Shown here one piece after another: positions 1 through 9,671 of a stretch of 44,537 nt of DNA (position 1 is the stretch's first letter; the number at the start of each line of letters is the position of its first letter). The DNA is from an uncultured Pseudohongiella sp. (GTDB lineage Bacteria > Pseudomonadota > Gammaproteobacteria > Pseudomonadales > Pseudohongiellaceae): assembly GCA_902597095.1 (NCBI GenBank), contig CACJWK010000020.1:1-44537 (forward strand). The letters are read 5' to 3'. The translations under genes and the position numbers were made by a program. The notes under the pieces are model-generated. The model was given only the letters and a program-made list of their open reading frames with translations. It made no database searches and was not told where the DNA came from.

Positions 1-108
1 AAGATGTGAGGTAAAGCGTGAGCTCAGGCGTAAGATCAGACGTAAGAACAGATGAGGGACCAGATGAAATCACAAATGAGACATGTGGAGTGAAACGAGA
101 GATAAGAG
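1..108. repeat. Degenerate 12-bp tandem repeat at window edge
   Basis: Writing the first bases in rows of 12 gives a repeated pattern (for example CAGGCGTAAGAT, CAGACGTAAGAA, CAGATGAGGGAC) for about seven clear units and two or three decayed ones. Column 2 is A in 9 of 10 rows and column 6 is G in 8 of 10. The array probably continues outside the window. On the plus strand one frame reads as basic tetrapeptides and stops at 53-55. On the minus strand one frame is open to the window edge with repeats rich in L, T and S. No start codon or known domain was identified, so coding status is undecided. Confidence 0.45.
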
Positions 109-181
109 CAAAGCCTGGAATAAAGCAGTTCCGAGATCTATAGGAGAACGCCCCGACGAGCTATCCTCCTCAAGGGCTTTG

Positions 182-799
182 CTAGTGCCCCGCAGCGTAG
201 GCCTCGACCTTTATCAGTCGGAGTTCGAACGGGCCATCCGTCTTATCGTACTGATACAGCGCGAACTCCCTGATCTGACTTCTGTCCAGTTTCGGCCCGT
301 CCAGCTTGAAGCCGCGAAATTGCGGCATAAAGCGCTCCAACGGCACATCAACTACATGCACTTCGCCCGGAACCGTATCAAAATCTGCCCAGTAGTTGAT
401 TCTTCGGCCACGCCAGCGTGCATCGGTCTGTAGCGACCAAGTATAGCGTCGGCCATCTGCTTTCACCGTGAGTCTGATTCCGTCGTAGTCCGCCAGATCC
501 CGCTCAAGGGGCTGGGAGCGGATTGAACTGAAACCGCCACCGTTGGTGTTGGTGTTCCCCGAGAAAATCAGTTCAGACGCCTGGATACTGAACCCGCCCT
601 CACTCTGGCCTCCCATCACATTGTCGTTCTGGACATACCAGCCGACGTCGGGACTGTCCTGTTCAAAGGCAATAAGCAGTAAGGGTTTCAAGAGGTCTTC
701 TTCCTCAGCCGTAAGCGGCTTAATGAGCAGGCAGACTGACAGAACTGACAGAACAGTTACGCCAATCTTTCGCCACATGGCAGTTTTGGTAAAGGTCAT
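182..799 (-). CDS. CIA30-family (complex I intermediate-associated protein 30-like) secreted or anchored protein
   Basis: A 205-residue protein with a hydrophobic N-terminal segment at about residues 12-28, probably a signal peptide or anchor. The rest is a CIA30/NDUFAF1-type beta-sandwich: it shows the family hallmark NDNVMGG (58-64), then the GGFSSIRS strand (88-95), a central domain with paired aromatic strands and a C-terminal stretch ending near LRLIKVEAYA. In mitochondria the family helps assemble respiratory complex I; bacterial members are mostly uncharacterised and exported ones need not act on complex I. The start at 799 has no strong ribosome site, and an ATG at 778 (residue 8) is equally possible. 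It is the last minus-strand gene before the window edge, about 260 bp from its upstream neighbour, so it is probably a separate transcription unit. Confidence 0.8.
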   Translation of the reverse strand: MTFTKTAMWRKIGVTVLSVLSVCLLIKPLTAEEEDLLKPLLLIAFEQDSPDVGWYVQNDNVMGGQSEGGFSIQASELIFSGNTNTNGGGFSSIRSQPLERDLADYDGIRLTVKADGRRYTWSLQTDARWRGRRINYWADFDTVPGEVHVVDVPLERFMPQFRGFKLDGPKLDRSQIREFALYQYDKTDGPFELRLIKVEAYAAGH

Positions 800-1059
800 G
801 TGGGTGAAACGCCGGTTACTGATAGACAGTTCAGCCCCAATCGGATGAGTGTTACGGCACCGGACGCGTGATGTCGAGACAGGAATGACACCATCCTCAT
901 ATCGACTGCCGCATCAGAAGCGCAAGTAACGAAATCCGCATTCAGACAGGCGCAGCCTGCGGTGATTGCTTTACTGCGACATACTGGTTGCTTCTATCCC
1001 CTGGCTTACCAGTTCATTCAAGCAAGGAACCCATATTCTCCCAGGTTTAGTAAAGTCGG

Positions 1060-2046
1060 TCAGTTACTGGCCTGCTGTCTATCCCTGGCGCGCCCGGCGC
1101 TGAGGATATTCTCAATGGCATAGTTCCCCTCGTGACAGGCATATTCATACATAACGTAGTCAGGCTCCTGAGTCAGAGGCATCGAGATAGTAAAGGGAGC
1201 GGTCAGATTCTCCGGGTCAGTCACCCGCGCTTCCCAGATAATGGTATCTGCGCTGATCCGGGTGAAGCGCTCAAGCACATGAAAATCTTCAGAGATCGGC
1301 ACCCCCTTGAGGCGCCCTCCTGCCATGCTGTTGGCCAGCATGCCCCGATCATTGAAATTGGTCGTTTCTATCTCCAGCGTGTCATCATCCCATCTTGCCA
1401 CTGAGTCCCCCATCCACAGCTTCACCTTGCCATCGATGTGTCCACTCTTGGTTAGCGAGATGGTGCGCACGTCATGGATCATCTCATAAACGATGGTGAA
1501 GCTGTCATCAGTCTGCAGGAAACGATAAGCATTGTTATAGCCTGCCGGCAGCATGGAGCCCGGCACTCCTCTCGTAATACAGCGATCCCAAACCGTGTGA
1601 TAGATGTAGTCATTCTCGACGTTGGCAAAATAGAAATCCCGCGTCGCCAGCGCAGACTCTCGAATGGGCGCACGCCCGTTCGGGGGATTAATGATCATAG
1701 ATGTCTGACCGGTTGAGAGTACGGTATCGCCGGAATCGAGCCAGATTTGGTTGTAGCCACCGACGCTGCCGCCGGCTTCAACCACGATATTGTTGTCATT
1801 ACGCTCACGCCGCTCCGCGATGTTCTGCTCCATCGAGGCAATTTCATCCTCACTGAGAAACGCCCGGTCTGACAGCGCAGCAGGTCGCTCAATCGGCGTG
1901 ATGGTGTCGTTTGTCCACACACCCGAAAAATCAGGCTGACCATTGGCAAGCCGGGGCACCAGATAGTTCTGCGCACTGACTCCGGAGCAGGCGCGCAAGA
2001 GCACGGCGCACGCCGCCAGTGTTTGAGAGAGAGGTCGTCGTCGCAT
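1060..2046 (-). CDS. Secreted protein of an uncharacterised PDFSGVW-type family
   Basis: About 328 residues from the ATG at 2046, which opens directly with a signal peptide (MRRRPLSQTLAACAVLL, predicted cleavage after VSA). The mature protein begins with LANGQPDFSGVWTN and TPIERP. It then has YNQIWLDSGD, a TSMIINPPNGR strand, a DRCI segment, YNNAYRFLQT, YEMIHDVRTISL, a WDDDTLEIETTNF block, LERFTRISADTIIWE and a final YEYACHEGNYAIENILSAGRA. I recognise this order as a family widespread in marine proteobacteria, but I know of no demonstrated function. A decayed paralogue lies at 37448-38210 in this window. The reading frame continues upstream to 2139 without a better start, and the signal peptide decides for 2046. 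Confidence 0.8.
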   Translation of the reverse strand: MRRRPLSQTLAACAVLLRACSGVSAQNYLVPRLANGQPDFSGVWTNDTITPIERPAALSDRAFLSEDEIASMEQNIAERRERNDNNIVVEAGGSVGGYNQIWLDSGDTVLSTGQTSMIINPPNGRAPIRESALATRDFYFANVENDYIYHTVWDRCITRGVPGSMLPAGYNNAYRFLQTDDSFTIVYEMIHDVRTISLTKSGHIDGKVKLWMGDSVARWDDDTLEIETTNFNDRGMLANSMAGGRLKGVPISEDFHVLERFTRISADTIIWEARVTDPENLTAPFTISMPLTQEPDYVMYEYACHEGNYAIENILSAGRARDRQQASN

Positions 2047-2297
2047 GATTTTTTGCCTCACAGTGACATTGAGCGCGGACTGAAAGTTTGCAGCATACAC
2101 CTGACGCAGTTTTTGTGGCAAACCGCCCGGCAGCCCCACAACCCCGGCGCCGCCAGACTCAGAAGATCATTTGCTGACGGAGAGCCCGCGAATGATCCAC
2201 GGGTACCCTGAGATGCACGCCACTGGTGCTTCAGTGTCACCGCACCACCGCATAACCGACACGCCCCTAATGAAGCCCATCGCTCCGGGCCAACGGG

Positions 2298-4007
2298 CTA
2301 GCGACCGGCAAAATAGTCGGGATTCTGGTAGATTGTCCTGCCGCGGGAAATCGTTTCGACAATATCAATGTCCGCCAGATCACCGGGCGCCACTGCCAGT
2401 GGGCTGGCCGCGAGCACAACCAAGTCTGCTCGTTTGCCCACTGAAAGAGTGCCTTTTTCATCTTCTTCAAAGTACTGATAAGCCGCGCCACCGGTGACAG
2501 CCCAAAGCGCCTCCTCAACACTGATTCGCTGATCTGGCCCCAGTACATAACCGGATCGGGTCTCTCTGTTAACGGCGATCTCCACCAACCGCAGAATATC
2601 CGGTGGCACGACGGGGGCATCATTGTGAATGGTAATCGGAATGCCTAAATCCAGCGCATCCCGGGCCGGCGAGATGTAGCTGGCACGCTCTTCGCCAAAA
2701 CTGATTCTGTGCCAGTCACCCCAGAAGAACGGGTGGACCGAATAGAATGAGGGCACAATACCAAGCCCGACAACTCGCTGCAGTTGATCTTTACGCATCA
2801 GCTGGGCATGGATGATCACCGAGCGATGATCGGGAACCGGAGCGCCGGACACGACAGCCTCAACGCCGTCTATCATCAGCTCAATGGCCGCATCTCCGTT
2901 GGCATGAGCCAGTACCGGCACACCACGATCGATCATCATCCGGATGCGCCTTCGCCAGGCTGCCGGATCATAGGAAGGATAGGCGACGTAATCCGCTTCG
3001 GCGCCTTCAGGCCCCTCGGTGTAGGGCTCGGACATCCAGGCCGTACGCCCCTGTGGAGAGCCATCCAGAGTGAATTTGACGCCACCGTTTCTGATGCCGC
3101 CCGCGTATTCTGCATCCCGTGTCACCGCCTGCAATTGCTCATCTGTGAGAGGGTTCCCCATCACGTAGGTCACTATGTCAGCCACAAACGGCTCTTGGAG
3201 TGCTTCTTGCTTCAGTAGTTCCACATAAGCCGGCGGCAAATTGCTGTCCTGAATGGTCGTAATGCCGTAGCTGGCATATAAATAGACAGTCTCCCGCCTC
3301 AGTTCGCTCTGTCTTTCGGCACTCAGCAATTCACCGGCGCCGGGGAACAAGCCCATGGCGGTCTCTTCCATCACGCCATCGGGCTCAAGCGAACCGGGGC
3401 GACGCCTGATGACGCCCCCTTCGGGAGCCTGCGTAGTTTCTCCCACACCTGCTGCTTCCAGTCCTAACGAGTTCGTCGCCAGCAAATGTCCGGAAACGTG
3501 GCGGACGATTATCGGATGCCGGATGCTGGCTGAATCAAGGTCATCGCGGTTGGGGTGTCGGTTCTCAGCAAGCAGCGAATCATCATAACCAAAGCCGTAG
3601 ATGAGCTGTCCCGGGGGTATATCCTGCTGCTCGATGTGTAAACGAATTTTGCGAATCAGATCTTCAATAGACACCACATCGCCCACCGGAGGGGAAGACA
3701 GATTCAGCATGTCCCCGTATCGTGAAAGCGCTGAAAAATGACCGTGCGCGTCGATAAAACCTGGTAGCAGTGCCTGCTCGCCCAGCTCAACGACGCGGGT
3801 ATCCCCTCCTCGGGTGGCCATGACTTCTGCGCGATCACCCGCAGCAATGATGATCTCCCCCCGGATAGCAATGGCCTCTGCCCCCGCATCCTCCATTGTC
3901 AGGATATTGTCGCCAACAAAGATGACGTCAGCCTCCTGTGCCTGTAACACAGCAGCAAACAGTGCCGACAGCAGTAACGCCTTGTTGCAAATTGTTTTCT
4001 TGGTCAC
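2298..4007 (-). CDS. Secreted YtcJ-like amidohydrolase
   Basis: A metal-dependent hydrolase of the amidohydrolase superfamily (YtcJ/amidohydrolase-3 type), probably acting on an amide, carbamate or cyclic amide substrate that cannot be named from sequence. It shows the N-terminal cap with GDNILTM, the first metal site IDAHGHFSA, a central LDGSPQG strand, HANGDAA, IHAQLM, and the C-terminal HNDAPVVPPD with GKRADLVVL. I chose the GTG at 4007 because the message there reads GGAAG five bases before GTG and the protein then starts with a signal peptide (TKKTICNKALLLSALFAAVLQA). An ATG at 4043 would add 12 charged residues in front of it. Export puts the enzyme in the periplasm. It lies just downstream of the broken SGNH hydrolase on the same strand, possibly once one operon. 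Confidence 0.85.
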   Translation of the reverse strand: MTKKTICNKALLLSALFAAVLQAQEADVIFVGDNILTMEDAGAEAIAIRGEIIIAAGDRAEVMATRGGDTRVVELGEQALLPGFIDAHGHFSALSRYGDMLNLSSPPVGDVVSIEDLIRKIRLHIEQQDIPPGQLIYGFGYDDSLLAENRHPNRDDLDSASIRHPIIVRHVSGHLLATNSLGLEAAGVGETTQAPEGGVIRRRPGSLEPDGVMEETAMGLFPGAGELLSAERQSELRRETVYLYASYGITTIQDSNLPPAYVELLKQEALQEPFVADIVTYVMGNPLTDEQLQAVTRDAEYAGGIRNGGVKFTLDGSPQGRTAWMSEPYTEGPEGAEADYVAYPSYDPAAWRRRIRMMIDRGVPVLAHANGDAAIELMIDGVEAVVSGAPVPDHRSVIIHAQLMRKDQLQRVVGLGIVPSFYSVHPFFWGDWHRISFGEERASYISPARDALDLGIPITIHNDAPVVPPDILRLVEIAVNRETRSGYVLGPDQRISVEEALWAVTGGAAYQYFEEDEKGTLSVGKRADLVVLAASPLAVAPGDLADIDIVETISRGRTIYQNPDYFAGR

Positions 4008-4048
4008 TTTTTCTTCCTTTTTTGGTTTTCCGGCCGGGTGCAAACAGC

Positions 4049-4771
4049 CTATTTTTGCGGCAGATCAAGAACGCTTAGCACGGGCCGCAGGGCGTCTGCC
4101 CACTTAAGATACGCCGTCTCATTCGGATGCAGCAGATCGGGAAACTCAGCGGGCTGCGCGTTGCCTTCATCATCCGCGAGCAGAGAAAACGTATCAAACG
4201 AGATGACGTTTTGATAGTCACCGGCAAGTTCAGTCAACAGGGCATTCACCTGCTGAATTTGACCGGTAGGCCGGTTCATGGTGCTCGAGCTCGGCATCAC
4301 GTCACACAACACCACCGGCAGCGTCGGTGAGAAGTCAGCCACCGCTTCAAGTATCAGGCTGACGTTCGCTGCAATAACCTCAGGCGAGGCTCGCTCTTCT
4401 AAATCGTTAGTACCGATCAGCATAATAATCGCTGCGGTATCCAGTGCTAAGACATCCTGCTCGAGCCGGATCAGTACCCCTCTGGAAGTGTCCCCACTGA
4501 TGCCGCGATTAACAACTCTGGGCCTGGAAAGGCCGGGGCAAGAGATTCATCCCAACCCTGCATGATCGAATCACCAAGGAAAATGGTTGCACCCCGGTCA
4601 CTACGGCAGTATCCGCCCAACGGGCCCGGCGCGAAACCCAGAGATTCTGAAACCACTCGTAACGCCTGATCGGGCCCCCACCGGGCAGCCCGTCATTGCT
4701 CTCAGGCCAGTCGCCGTGGCGCAATACTTGCGGTAGGATCTGATGACTATCCTGTTGGGTCCGGCCACCAT
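4049..4771 (-). pseudogene. SGNH/GDSL hydrolase broken by at least two frameshifts
   Basis: Three reading frames must be joined to rebuild one SGNH esterase-like protein. The upstream part (4745-4625 approximately) encodes VLRHGDWPESNDGLPGG and YEWFQNLW. A second frame then carries the catalytic-serine block ATIFLGDSIMQGW (ending near 4555). A third frame carries NRGISGDTSRGV, IIMLIGTNDLEERA (block III) and the final DLLHPNETAYLKW with the Asp/His pair. The switches fall near 4610-4630 and near 4510-4520, and each is explained by a single-base change. All four SGNH blocks survive, so the damage is recent or a sequence error. The intact gene would encode roughly 240 residues. The exact start is unclear: an ATG at 4771 is in a frame different from the first recognisable block. 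Confidence 0.75.
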
Positions 4772-4916
4772 GGGATTATTTAGGCGTCTGCTGGTTGGGA
4801 GCCTGCCGGTTGGCAGTCTCACGGGCGACCAGGCTGCAGCCCGGGGACGGGTTCGCTGGCTGAACGCGACCCGCGACCTGAGCAGACCATCCGCAGGACA
4901 TCACCTGGAGAAATTC

Positions 4917-6581
4917 ATGAAGAACAAAAACAATAAAGCGCTTTATCTGTCTTCTCGCGCGCGTCGACAATTCCTGAGAAAAGGCGCCGGCAGCATGGCT
5001 GGCGCCTGGCTGTCTGCCTGGCCCTGGCATGAACTCATGGCGCAGCAGGATCTCAACCCGATTGAAGAAAACTGGGATGCCGGAATCGTCAGACATCTGC
5101 TGCCTGCTGTAAATCATTCGACCTTCCTGATCAAAGCCTCTTTCAATCGCCCTCTTGAGTCAGCACCGCCCCTGCAGATTCGGGAAGGGTCAAACCGCCG
5201 CGAGACTGTCGGTATCTTAAACGACACTGCGGGTGAATTCTGGCAGTTCTACACTGCCGATCTCCGTCCCGATACGCAGTATGAACTCACGCTCCGGGAC
5301 GGCGCAGGCAATTCACTGTGTGAATCCTGGCCGCTTTCTACCTTTCCTTCACCCCAGCAAAATCCTGACCGGGTGAGGGTCCTGTTTTATACCTGCGCCG
5401 GCGGCCGTGAAGGGGAATATTTCGGCATCGGGGACCGTCGAGACAATTTACCCGTTGCGATTCGCAAAAGAATTTTACAGAGAGGCATGTCCTTCGCACC
5501 ACAAGCCGCAGTTGCCAATGGCGATCACATCTACTGGGATCTGCACACCTGGCAGGGAGAACAGGCGGGTGAGTTAAGTGCGCAGGGACGACAGTCCAAC
5601 TTTGACTTCGCAAACAGAGTGCTCGGCGGCAGCAACGAAATGGCCCTGAAGCTCGCCGCCGGCCCGCAGATCGTGCCACTGTACGGCACCACCTTTCGGT
5701 CAACGCCTGTCTATTTCCTGCAGGACGATCACGATCACTGGGAGAATGACTCGCCGCTGACCTATCCGGTGCCCTGGTTCCAGCTGCAGCTGGCCCGGAC
5801 GACGCAACAACTGTATTACCCCGAGTTTCTCCCCGATGCCAATCGCTCTGTCGGCCTGCCCTATTCCACCCGCTCGGAACGCGGCGAGCTCTCCGAAAGC
5901 TTCGGCACACTGCGCTACGGAGACTTACTTGAAGTGCTGCTGTATGACGTCAGGCGCACCCTCAATGTGGGCGATCTGAACTCGGTTTTCCTGGATCGCA
6001 CCGTTGAAAACTGGCTCGCCGAGCGGACCGCCTCAACAGACACACGGCATCTAATTCACGTCCCGTCTAATCCACCCGGCTGGACAGCAGGAAAGTGGGG
6101 GGAGTGGTACCCGGATGTCTTGCATCCTGAAACCGGTGAGCTGACCACTCAGATTGCGAAGCCACACTGGCGACAGGGCTGGGCTGACCAGCATGATAGA
6201 ATCATGCAGTCTATGGCGGACATGAAGCACCGCAACCCGATGGTGATTTCCGGTGATCTTCATGCAACAGGGGTGGGCACCATGTTCGGCGCCGGCAATC
6301 ACAGTTTTGCCGACCACCCGATCACCGCGGTCTTATGTGGCCCTGTCAGCACCGCAGAGTGGGGATTCCCTTCTAACGTCAGAGGTGTCGCGGCAGCGCC
6401 TTCAGCCTATCTGGATTTTCAGCAGCAATTTCCACCTATTGAGGAGCATGGCTTCAGCATTGTCGATTTCGAGCGGGATCGCATTGAGGTCAAGCTGTTC
6501 AAATGGGACGTCAACTCACAGCCCCTGAGCGCCATTGATTCGCTGGAACCCTACTATGCATTTGCGGTGGAGCGGCCCTAG
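4917..6581 (+). CDS. Tat-exported PhoD-like phosphatase/phosphodiesterase
   Basis: A 554-residue metallophosphatase of the PhoD-like family. The ATG at 4917 is preceded by GGAG six bases upstream, and the protein starts with a twin-arginine signal (ARRQFLRKG, residues 15-23, then a hydrophobic stretch), typical for PhoD enzymes that are exported folded with their metals. An N-terminal beta-sandwich (about 60-150) precedes the catalytic domain, which shows NGDHIYWDLH, DDHDHW and VISGDLHATG as metal-binding motifs. Such enzymes hydrolyse phosphomono- or diesters in the periplasm. The open frame extends upstream to 4743, but that region lacks a ribosome site and overlaps the divergent SGNH remnant. 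The exact substrate is not deducible, and no Pho box was recognised upstream. Confidence 0.85.
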   Translation: MKNKNNKALYLSSRARRQFLRKGAGSMAGAWLSAWPWHELMAQQDLNPIEENWDAGIVRHLLPAVNHSTFLIKASFNRPLESAPPLQIREGSNRRETVGILNDTAGEFWQFYTADLRPDTQYELTLRDGAGNSLCESWPLSTFPSPQQNPDRVRVLFYTCAGGREGEYFGIGDRRDNLPVAIRKRILQRGMSFAPQAAVANGDHIYWDLHTWQGEQAGELSAQGRQSNFDFANRVLGGSNEMALKLAAGPQIVPLYGTTFRSTPVYFLQDDHDHWENDSPLTYPVPWFQLQLARTTQQLYYPEFLPDANRSVGLPYSTRSERGELSESFGTLRYGDLLEVLLYDVRRTLNVGDLNSVFLDRTVENWLAERTASTDTRHLIHVPSNPPGWTAGKWGEWYPDVLHPETGELTTQIAKPHWRQGWADQHDRIMQSMADMKHRNPMVISGDLHATGVGTMFGAGNHSFADHPITAVLCGPVSTAEWGFPSNVRGVAAAPSAYLDFQQQFPPIEEHGFSIVDFERDRIEVKLFKWDVNSQPLSAIDSLEPYYAFAVERP

Positions 6582-6816
6582 AACGAGCAGCCTAATAACA
6601 GTCTCGACAAACGGCTGCGCCGGCACAGCGCCGCCTTCTGCGGGATACTCTGCAGCCTAGACAGGCGATAGGAGGCGAATTCTGCCCGCTTACTCAGCAG
6701 GAGAGAATTTTGCTGCCCGCCAGCAATTTTTCAATTACTATCGCGCCAGCAACAGCGCTGCAGTGAAGACAGCGCACCAACCCTGAACTCACGTTCAAAC
6801 AAAGAGCAAACAGTAC

Positions 6817-8241
6817 GTGTCTCAAGAAACATCCTTCAGCAAAAGCGTCGATCATATGTTCGACAGAGCCGCCGATCTGGTGGACATTTCATCGGGCCTG
6901 CGAGAAAAAATCCGAGTCTGCAATGCGACCTACACCACCCGATTCGGGGTACGCCTGCGTGGAGAAATTCACACCTTTACCGGTTATCGAGCGGTTCACT
7001 CGGAACACATGGAGCCAGTAAAGGGTGGTATTCGTTACGCCCCTTCAGTGAACCAGGATGAGGTCGAAGCGCTGGCCTCGCTGATGACTTACAAGTGCGC
7101 GCTAGTTGACGTGCCTTTCGGCGGATCCAAAGGTGGCTTGTGCCTTGATCCTGGGGATTACAGCGCAGAGGAGTTAGAGCAGATCACGCGTCGTTTCGCA
7201 GCAGAACTGATCAAAAGAGATCTCATCCACCCTGCGCAGAACGTCCCTGCCCCCGATATGGGGACAGGCGAGCGAGAAATGGCGTGGATAGCTGATCAAT
7301 ATTTGCAAATTCGGCCCACCGATATTGATGCAAAGGCCTGTGTCACCGGCAAACCGGTGTCGATGGGAGGGATCGCCGGCCGTACAGAGGCGACTGGCCG
7401 GGGAATCCAATACGCCCTCAGAGAATTTTTTCGTGACAGTGACGATGTCGCCCGAGCAGGCCTGTCCGGCTCACTCGACGGTAAAAGAATACTTGTTCAG
7501 GGCTTTGGTAACGTGGGCTACCACGCAGCAAAATTCCTCAGTCAGCAGGATGGCGCAATCATCACCACGGTGGTTGAGAGAGACGGAGCGGTTGCGGCAG
7601 AATCTGGTATCGATGTTGATGCACTCAGACGCTGGATTCAGCAGAATGGCGGCGTCACCGGATTTCCGGGCGCAGAAGCGGTTACCTCACCCGAGACGGC
7701 CTTAGAGCTGGAATGTGATATTCTGATTCCGGCTGCCACTGAAGGGGTGATCCATGCCGGTAATGCCGCAAAAATCTGTGCGCCGCTGATCATCGAAGCT
7801 GCGAATGGCCCGGTGACTGCTGAAGCGGATCAGATTCTTCGCGAAAAAAACTGCGTCATCATTCCTGATCTTTATGCCAACGCAGGCGGCGTGACCGTAT
7901 CCTACTTTGAGTGGGTCAAGAATCTCAGTCACATGCGCTTCGGTCGCATGCAGCGCCGGGAGCAGGAGGCGCGCAACGAGCTGATTATCAGGGAGCTTGA
8001 TGCCCTGTCGGAATCCCTGGGTAACGCGGGGGCGCTTTCGGAAAGTTTTCGGGACGAGTTCAAAGCCGGCGCAAATGAAATCGATCTGGTGCGCTCAGGT
8101 CTCGATGACACCATGCGTAAAGCCTTTCAGGAGATGCGGGCAGTGCTGAAGGAAAAAGACGGCGTCAGCGACTTCAGAACCGCAGCCTATCTGGTGGCCA
8201 TCAAGAAAATCGCAGAAAGCTATCGGATAAGAGGACATTAA
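6817..8241 (+). CDS. Glu/Leu/Phe/Val dehydrogenase, probably glutamate dehydrogenase
   Basis: A 474-residue amino-acid dehydrogenase that interconverts glutamate and 2-oxoglutarate plus ammonia. The substrate domain contains KGGIRY (69-74), TYKCALVDVPFGGSKGG (K93 and K105 are the binding and catalytic lysines) and PAPDMGTG with the catalytic Asp147. The Rossmann domain carries GFGNVG (about 225-230), followed by PAATEGVI and ANGPVT. The C-terminal NAGGVTVSYFEWVKNL is typical of the glutamate rather than the leucine or phenylalanine branch. The start is GTG at 6817 with only a weak purine-rich site (AAAGAG) upstream. It stands alone, with 235 bp before it and 335 bp after it. The cofactor (NAD or NADP) was not assigned. 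Confidence 0.9.
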   Translation: MSQETSFSKSVDHMFDRAADLVDISSGLREKIRVCNATYTTRFGVRLRGEIHTFTGYRAVHSEHMEPVKGGIRYAPSVNQDEVEALASLMTYKCALVDVPFGGSKGGLCLDPGDYSAEELEQITRRFAAELIKRDLIHPAQNVPAPDMGTGEREMAWIADQYLQIRPTDIDAKACVTGKPVSMGGIAGRTEATGRGIQYALREFFRDSDDVARAGLSGSLDGKRILVQGFGNVGYHAAKFLSQQDGAIITTVVERDGAVAAESGIDVDALRRWIQQNGGVTGFPGAEAVTSPETALELECDILIPAATEGVIHAGNAAKICAPLIIEAANGPVTAEADQILREKNCVIIPDLYANAGGVTVSYFEWVKNLSHMRFGRMQRREQEARNELIIRELDALSESLGNAGALSESFRDEFKAGANEIDLVRSGLDDTMRKAFQEMRAVLKEKDGVSDFRTAAYLVAIKKIAESYRIRGH

Positions 8242-8576
8242 GCGCAGCGAGAAGTCAGACAGCGCCGCCCAGCAATCTCGAGACTTTTCGCCGGGATCTT
8301 GAGCAGCGGTCTGACCCAATTACCGTCTGACAACGCCGGCAAGCGGATACATCGGATGTGTATGCTAGAAATGACCACTTCCGGTCTGTCATGTGCGGTT
8401 CCGTCGAGGCGAGGCCGACCCTCGGCTTGCCCCGTCATCCAGCCGTGAGGTCACTTCCCTTAGCGCAACTCGGGCGTGTATTTTTGGCGCATCCGTGATT
8501 AACTGGGTTGAGAATAGGCAGCAAAATCCACGACAGCACCTGATCATTCAGTCATAAGAACAAGAAGCGAAACATC
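8242..8576. other. 335-bp gene-free stretch with one hairpin
   Basis: No credible gene was found on either strand between the glutamate dehydrogenase and the desaturase-family gene. The one structure seen is an imperfect inverted repeat at 8408-8432 (arms GGC-GCCGA and TCGGC-GCC with a bulge, loop CCC). It is not followed by a T-run, so it is at best a weak terminator or a small REP-like hairpin. A promoter for the downstream gene probably lies in 8480-8560, but I could not place convincing -35 and -10 boxes. Confidence 0.5.
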
Positions 8577-9671
8577 ATGATTGACAATTTTTCTCTCAAA
8601 CCGATGATTCTAGTCATTCCCGTTCTGCTGGCTCTGGTCTTTTTCGAGTTGGGCTTTGCTTACCTCAAAGGCCGGAAAGTCTATAACTTTCAGGATTCGA
8701 TCACTTCTATCAACATCGGTCTGCTCAGCCAGTTCGTCAATTCGACCGGCGCAGTGTTTGGCGCGGTGATGTATGCCCTGATTGAGGCACGCTATGGCAC
8801 CTTTGAATGGTCAACTGCAAGCCCATTCACCTGGATCTTCGCTCTTGTACTGTATGATTTCCTCTACTACTGGGTGCACCGAACGGGGCACATGGTAAAT
8901 ATCTTCTGGGCAGCTCACATCACCCATCACAGCAGCGAAGAATTTAATCTATCCACCGCGATGCGACAGGCTTCAACGGGCTTCTACTTCAAATGGGTGT
9001 TTTACCTACCTCTGGCGGTTCTTGGCATTCCCGTTCAGGTTTATGTCATTGTTGGCCTGATCGATTTGTTGTATCAATTCTGGGTGCATACCCGCTTGAT
9101 CGGCAGACTCGGCTTTCTGGAATGGTTCCTCGTCACCCCTTCAAACCATCGGGTACATCATGGGCAGAACGACTATTGCATTGACCGGAACTTCGGCGGA
9201 ATCTTCTGTCTGTGGGACAGGCTGTTCGGCACCTATGCCGATGAACGAGGGGAAGATCCCATTGTGTACGGAATCAGAAAGCCGCTCGAAAGCTGGAGTC
9301 CGGTGTGGAGTAATCTCCACTACTACAAAACTCTCTGGCTGAAGGTAAAAAATGCCAGAAGCTGGCGCGAGGGGCTAATGTTTATCGTGGCCGAGCCAGA
9401 TTGGTCCCCGGCGGATCTAGAAAATCCGTCAACAGAATCTCCAACGGTCGATTGCTACCAAAAGCACAGATCTCTCGCGCCGACCTCAATCCGGCTTTCA
9501 GGTATCGCCACCACCCTGGTGTCCCTGACGTTGTTAATACTTTATCTTGGCACGCGGGATCAGATGCCGCTTCCCCAGCAGGTCATATTCGTCGCTATTG
9601 TGGTCGGGCTGTTGGCAGGTATCGGAAAAGTCTGGAGTCTCGAGAAATTTCAGGCGCCGCAGCATGACTAG
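8577..9671 (+). CDS. Sterol desaturase/fatty acid hydroxylase-family membrane protein
   Basis: A 364-residue integral membrane di-iron enzyme. The histidine clusters that bind the two irons are all present: HRTGH (101-105), HITHH (114-118) and HRVHH (191-195), with a further His171 in the WVHTR stretch. Hydrophobic helices flank them at about 11-30, 45-70, 84-100 and 140-168. This spacing is that of the family that includes alkylglycerol monooxygenase, sterol C-5 desaturase and carotenoid hydroxylases; the EEFNLSTAMRQ segment after HxxHH resembles the alkylglycerol-monooxygenase branch, which is inference. The last third has two extra hydrophobic segments (about 305-325 and 333-347). The stop overlaps the start of the next gene by 8 bp, so the two are probably co-translated. 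Confidence 0.87.
   Translation: MIDNFSLKPMILVIPVLLALVFFELGFAYLKGRKVYNFQDSITSINIGLLSQFVNSTGAVFGAVMYALIEARYGTFEWSTASPFTWIFALVLYDFLYYWVHRTGHMVNIFWAAHITHHSSEEFNLSTAMRQASTGFYFKWVFYLPLAVLGIPVQVYVIVGLIDLLYQFWVHTRLIGRLGFLEWFLVTPSNHRVHHGQNDYCIDRNFGGIFCLWDRLFGTYADERGEDPIVYGIRKPLESWSPVWSNLHYYKTLWLKVKNARSWREGLMFIVAEPDWSPADLENPSTESPTVDCYQKHRSLAPTSIRLSGIATTLVSLTLLILYLGTRDQMPLPQQVIFVAIVVGLLAGIGKVWSLEKFQAPQHD

Noticed and set aside
120-181. GAGGAGGA Shine-Dalgarno-like site on the minus strand after the CIA30 gene
   Set aside because: No start codon follows at a usable distance, so no downstream gene start can be supported.
5338-5910. 190-codon open frame on the minus strand
   Set aside because: Arg-rich shadow of the PhoD-like gene.
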